Assembly: GCA_023653785.1 (NCBI GenBank)
Contig: JAMKCH010022281.1
Location: forward strand, 62,001 to 126,000
From: Ophioderma brevispina
Taxonomy: Eukaryota; Echinodermata; Ophiuroidea; Amphilepidida; Ophiodermatidae
Direction: 5' to 3'
Length of the DNA: 64,000 nt
Of the stretch, positions 61,478-64,000 are shown piece after piece. Numbering within the stretch: position 1 is the stretch's first letter; each line of letters begins with the position of its first letter. The notes under the pieces are model-generated. The model made no database searches. It was not told the DNA's origin and was given only the letters and a program-made list of their open reading frames with translations. The translations under genes were made by a program, and so were the position numbers.

Positions 61478-61816
61478 CTAAAGGGGAAGGGCCCGAGTTA
61501 AGGATATGAAGTTTCATCTTGATAGATTCGCCTTCACTCCAAAATCCCATCTGTAAAGTTTCGCGCCGAAGTTCAATTCCGTTTTTGATGCGAGAGCTAA
61601 AAACGTGATTTTGTAAGCCCCCAGGTGTATAAATTAATATTGGGCGACCAAGGGGCACATTTTCGCTCATAACTTCCACACCAAACATCCTTTGGCTCTA
61701 AGATTGTAAGGGTAAATGGGAAAAATATTAGCTTCTTCTGATCCCACAATGTGACCACTTCCGGAAAATCCGGGCTTCTGGGGACGAGGCTATACAGATG
61801 GGCCATGGACCTTTAA
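61478..61816. mobile_element. TTAA-type MITE, family 2, second copy
   Basis: It matches 34743-35106 in the same orientation. The left end is CTAAAGGGGAAGGGCCC (first base of TTAA mutated) and the right end GGCCATGGACCTTTAAT. The ORFs on the minus strand here are repeat translations. Confidence 0.7.
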
Positions 61817-62746
61817 TACACTGCCACATGTATTCGACATGGGTACCCATACAGGCTGGAATAAGGCAGGCCGGGCCTGGATCTTAAATAGTTTGAATAG
61901 TGAAGGCCCTTTTTTTCACCACAAGTAGACATGACCCCAGTCTCGGCTCTGTCTCTAGTTTAGAGCGCACTTGATTAAAAGATTAATGCTAAACTAAAAA
62001 CTCGAGGACTTTTCAGCTTACAATCCCCGCCACAACTTCTCCACAGAACGGGAATTGCACAGGGCTCCTGGAATTAAACACTAGTGTCGGGAGTAGACGC
62101 CGAGACTGTACGAATTTGTAGGGAAACTGTCTCCAGCAGTATTGATTAACAAGTAACGTGACCGCATTAACTTACGCACATCTCGGTTAATTATGAATGC
62201 TAATCCGGGGACCATGGATACGACCACAACAGGTGGTATCAATGGACGCGACTTATAGGTTCATTTCGATTACGCTACCGCAGCTAATTGAATAACTCTT
62301 AATAAGTTTGACAGTTCATGAATTATGCAGAATAAGTTTTCAACTTTCGTGCTTTGTTTCTTTATGTGTACATAATGGCTGCCAGAGCACCTATCAGAGC
62401 GCCCAAGTATGGGAAAAAAACAATACAATAAATAAAAAAGAAGGGAAGAGAAGCTGAGAAATCAGAACTTGGAATTGTGATTCTTTCTCGTTATATATGG
62501 TGTTTGTTGGTTTGTTGGTTGGTTGTAGTCTTTTACCCATTGGAGGATGGCTGATCATTCTGAAAATACATAGGTAACCCTACAGCCCGCTGCGGCCCGG
62601 TAAAAGCCGTCGGTCAGGGGGAAATTCTCCCCCGCCCAGGTTCAGACCACGCCGAGCTGAAAACAGTACCGATTTCTAAGGTAATTTTGCCGACAATAGG
62701 TACCAACTAGTGCATCTCCACAATGGTGACCTTCGAACTATGTGTG

Positions 62747-62758
62747 TGACCTTTGACC
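62747..62758. promoter_or_regulatory. DR1-type nuclear-receptor motif
   Basis: TGACCTTTGACC is the reverse complement of GGTCAAAGGTCA, a direct repeat of two half-sites with one spacer base, as bound by RXR/HNF4/PPAR-type receptors. A near-relative (ACCTTTGACCTTTGA) is at 52155. Such words also occur inside invertebrate repeats, so function is unproven. Confidence 0.25.
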
Positions 62759-62889
62759 ACAGACTTTTTTTTTTTTTGTTCTGTGCCCCCGGTCACAGTA
62801 GTCTAGGGCAAATGCCTCTAGATGATATTTGACTTTGGTCCCTCTAAAACCCTGATAACAAACGTTAGACTGTCCTACTACCTAATGTA

Positions 62890-63270
62890 AATATTGACAT
62901 GAGCCCCCCCACTCCCACCTTGCAAGCGATGCGTGTGTAAGGCTAGGCTGTTTAGACCCACTTTCCTTGTCACCAAACACCCAATATTTTTTAAATTTCA
63001 CCCAATTGACCCCATATTTTGTGAAAATTTTAACCCCAAGACCCCTATTTTGGAGAAAATAAAATCTCTCCCAAATACCCAAATTCGGGAAAATTTTGGC
63101 ATATTTGGATCGGAAAACCCCTATTTTGGGGTTAATTTGCGCTATCCTCTAACCCAAAGGCCCCTATTTTTTCAGTCCTCTGTCACCGAATGCCCTTGGG
63201 TGGGAAGCACGAGCCTAACACCCATATCCATTCATATGGGAGGTGCCCCCCCTCCCCCCGGGGTCAGTGC
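62890..63270. repeat. Low-complexity CCCCTATTTTGG-type repeat
   Basis: Irregular repeats of ACCCCTATTTTGG / CCCAATATTT / GGAAAATTTT between C-rich ends (GAGCCCCCCC at 62900, GCCCCCCCTCCCCCCGGGG at 63245). ORFs on both strands (62882-63328) reflect its composition. Confidence 0.7.
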
Positions 63271-64000
63271 CCATATGTCAAAGTATAACGAATTGCATAG
63301 CCGGACAGGCAGGCAGATCTGTTTTTAGTAAATATACGATATCTGAGGATTTTCGTACGAGCACTGAGAAAATTGTCTTCATCAAGCTCATTAGATACAG
63401 AGGCCGCACGGTTATTGAAATGCAAATAAAATTAGAATGGAGATCTTTCTTCAATTAGTGACAAACTATCAAAAGAAAAATGATTTATACCGTATAGTAA
63501 TAAAGATGAGCAATAAAATGTACACGACAAGAATTTCCGGATATTTGATTGATCATAATAATACATAACACTACTAGTACTCTTATATTTGACTGAGGTT
63601 TCATTAAAAATGGACCATCATAAAAGTCAAAAATTAAACCGAGAAATCGTGACGTGGGAGGCCAAACACCTGCCTAAGCAAAACCACAATGGGCGCGTGC
63701 GACAACCCCCATGGCCCAGGTGGCTGTCAACAGCCTCCAGTTACAGTTCCCAGGCCCCGTTTTAAATCCTGCGCAAAAAATAAGCCGGCACACTGATTGG
63801 TCTGGCTAAGTGTCGCGTACGCACATACGGCACGTCGAGAGGCAGTGCGAGTATACCAGAACCATGTGTTTTGAATCATGTTTGTGGCGGACGGTACTTC
63901 CCCCGACCTCGCGGGAGATTGGAGGTTTTCCCTACAGATTCGGCGGGTTCCCGGATTAGGGTTGAAGAGACTAGTGTAATTTTCAGTCGCTTAGCGTGTT

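Larger units (their letters stand above)
61817..64000. other. Non-coding end of the window
   Basis: At 62215-62160 on the minus strand an open stretch (IPPVVVVSMVPGLAFIINRD) runs into a GTAAGT donor, but its upstream stop is close and no acceptor is clear. The low-complexity block at 62890-63270 is listed separately. From 63640 to the end the sequence is less AT-rich, without a recognisable gene. Confidence 0.35.

Overview
The window reads as nuclear DNA of an animal, most likely a marine invertebrate and possibly a deuterostome. It is AT-rich, has no operons and no dense ORFs, and carries short exon-like islands with GT/AG borders. Most of what can be recognised is repeats: small inverted-repeat transposons, non-LTR retroelement relics, tRNA-derived SINEs, minisatellites and microsatellites. 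No virus, plasmid, CRISPR array or bacterial gene is visible. The species assignment is inference only.

The best-supported gene is on the minus strand at 8862-10268. It is one long exon coding an IgGFc-binding (FCGBP N-terminal type) domain of a secreted, probably mucus or adhesion, protein. Its reading frame jumps about a dozen times by single bases, yet the conserved motifs stay in order and no stop lies away from a jump. The same one-base indel noise appears in a terminal exon at 22286-22667, in the 44-bp minisatellite (25445-28965) and between the two copies of a 2.2-kb tandem duplication (46140-50650). Base errors in the assembly are therefore a likelier explanation than decay, and long-ORF searches will miss genes here.

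Layout. 1-8.8 kb: AT-rich sequence with a hAT-like MITE and palindromic foldback elements. 8.9-10.3 kb: the IgGFc-binding exon, with a TTAA-bounded MITE upstream of it. 11.8-12.1 kb: a tRNA-derived SINE. 12.5-16.9 kb: two inverted repeat arms enclosing a 237-bp satellite that is itself split by a 547-bp insertion with an 8-bp target duplication, plus an exon-like ORF. 18-23 kb: scattered exon-like ORFs on both strands, another foldback copy and a frameshifted terminal exon. 25.4-29 kb: minisatellite. 31-42 kb: candidate exons, TTAA MITEs and hairpins. 42.9-43.7 kb: a 97-bp satellite split by a 375-bp insertion. 43.8-45.8 kb: two minus-strand first-exon candidates with signal peptides, one with a TATA box. 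46-51 kb: tandem duplication and AT-rich minisatellites. 52-62 kb: LINE relics, exon-like fragments (one resembling the end of a myosin motor domain) and more MITEs. 62-64 kb: low-complexity sequence.

How the exons join cannot be decided without transcripts. The minus-strand signal-peptide exons at 43.9 and 45.7 kb could belong to the IgGFc-binding gene or to other secreted proteins.
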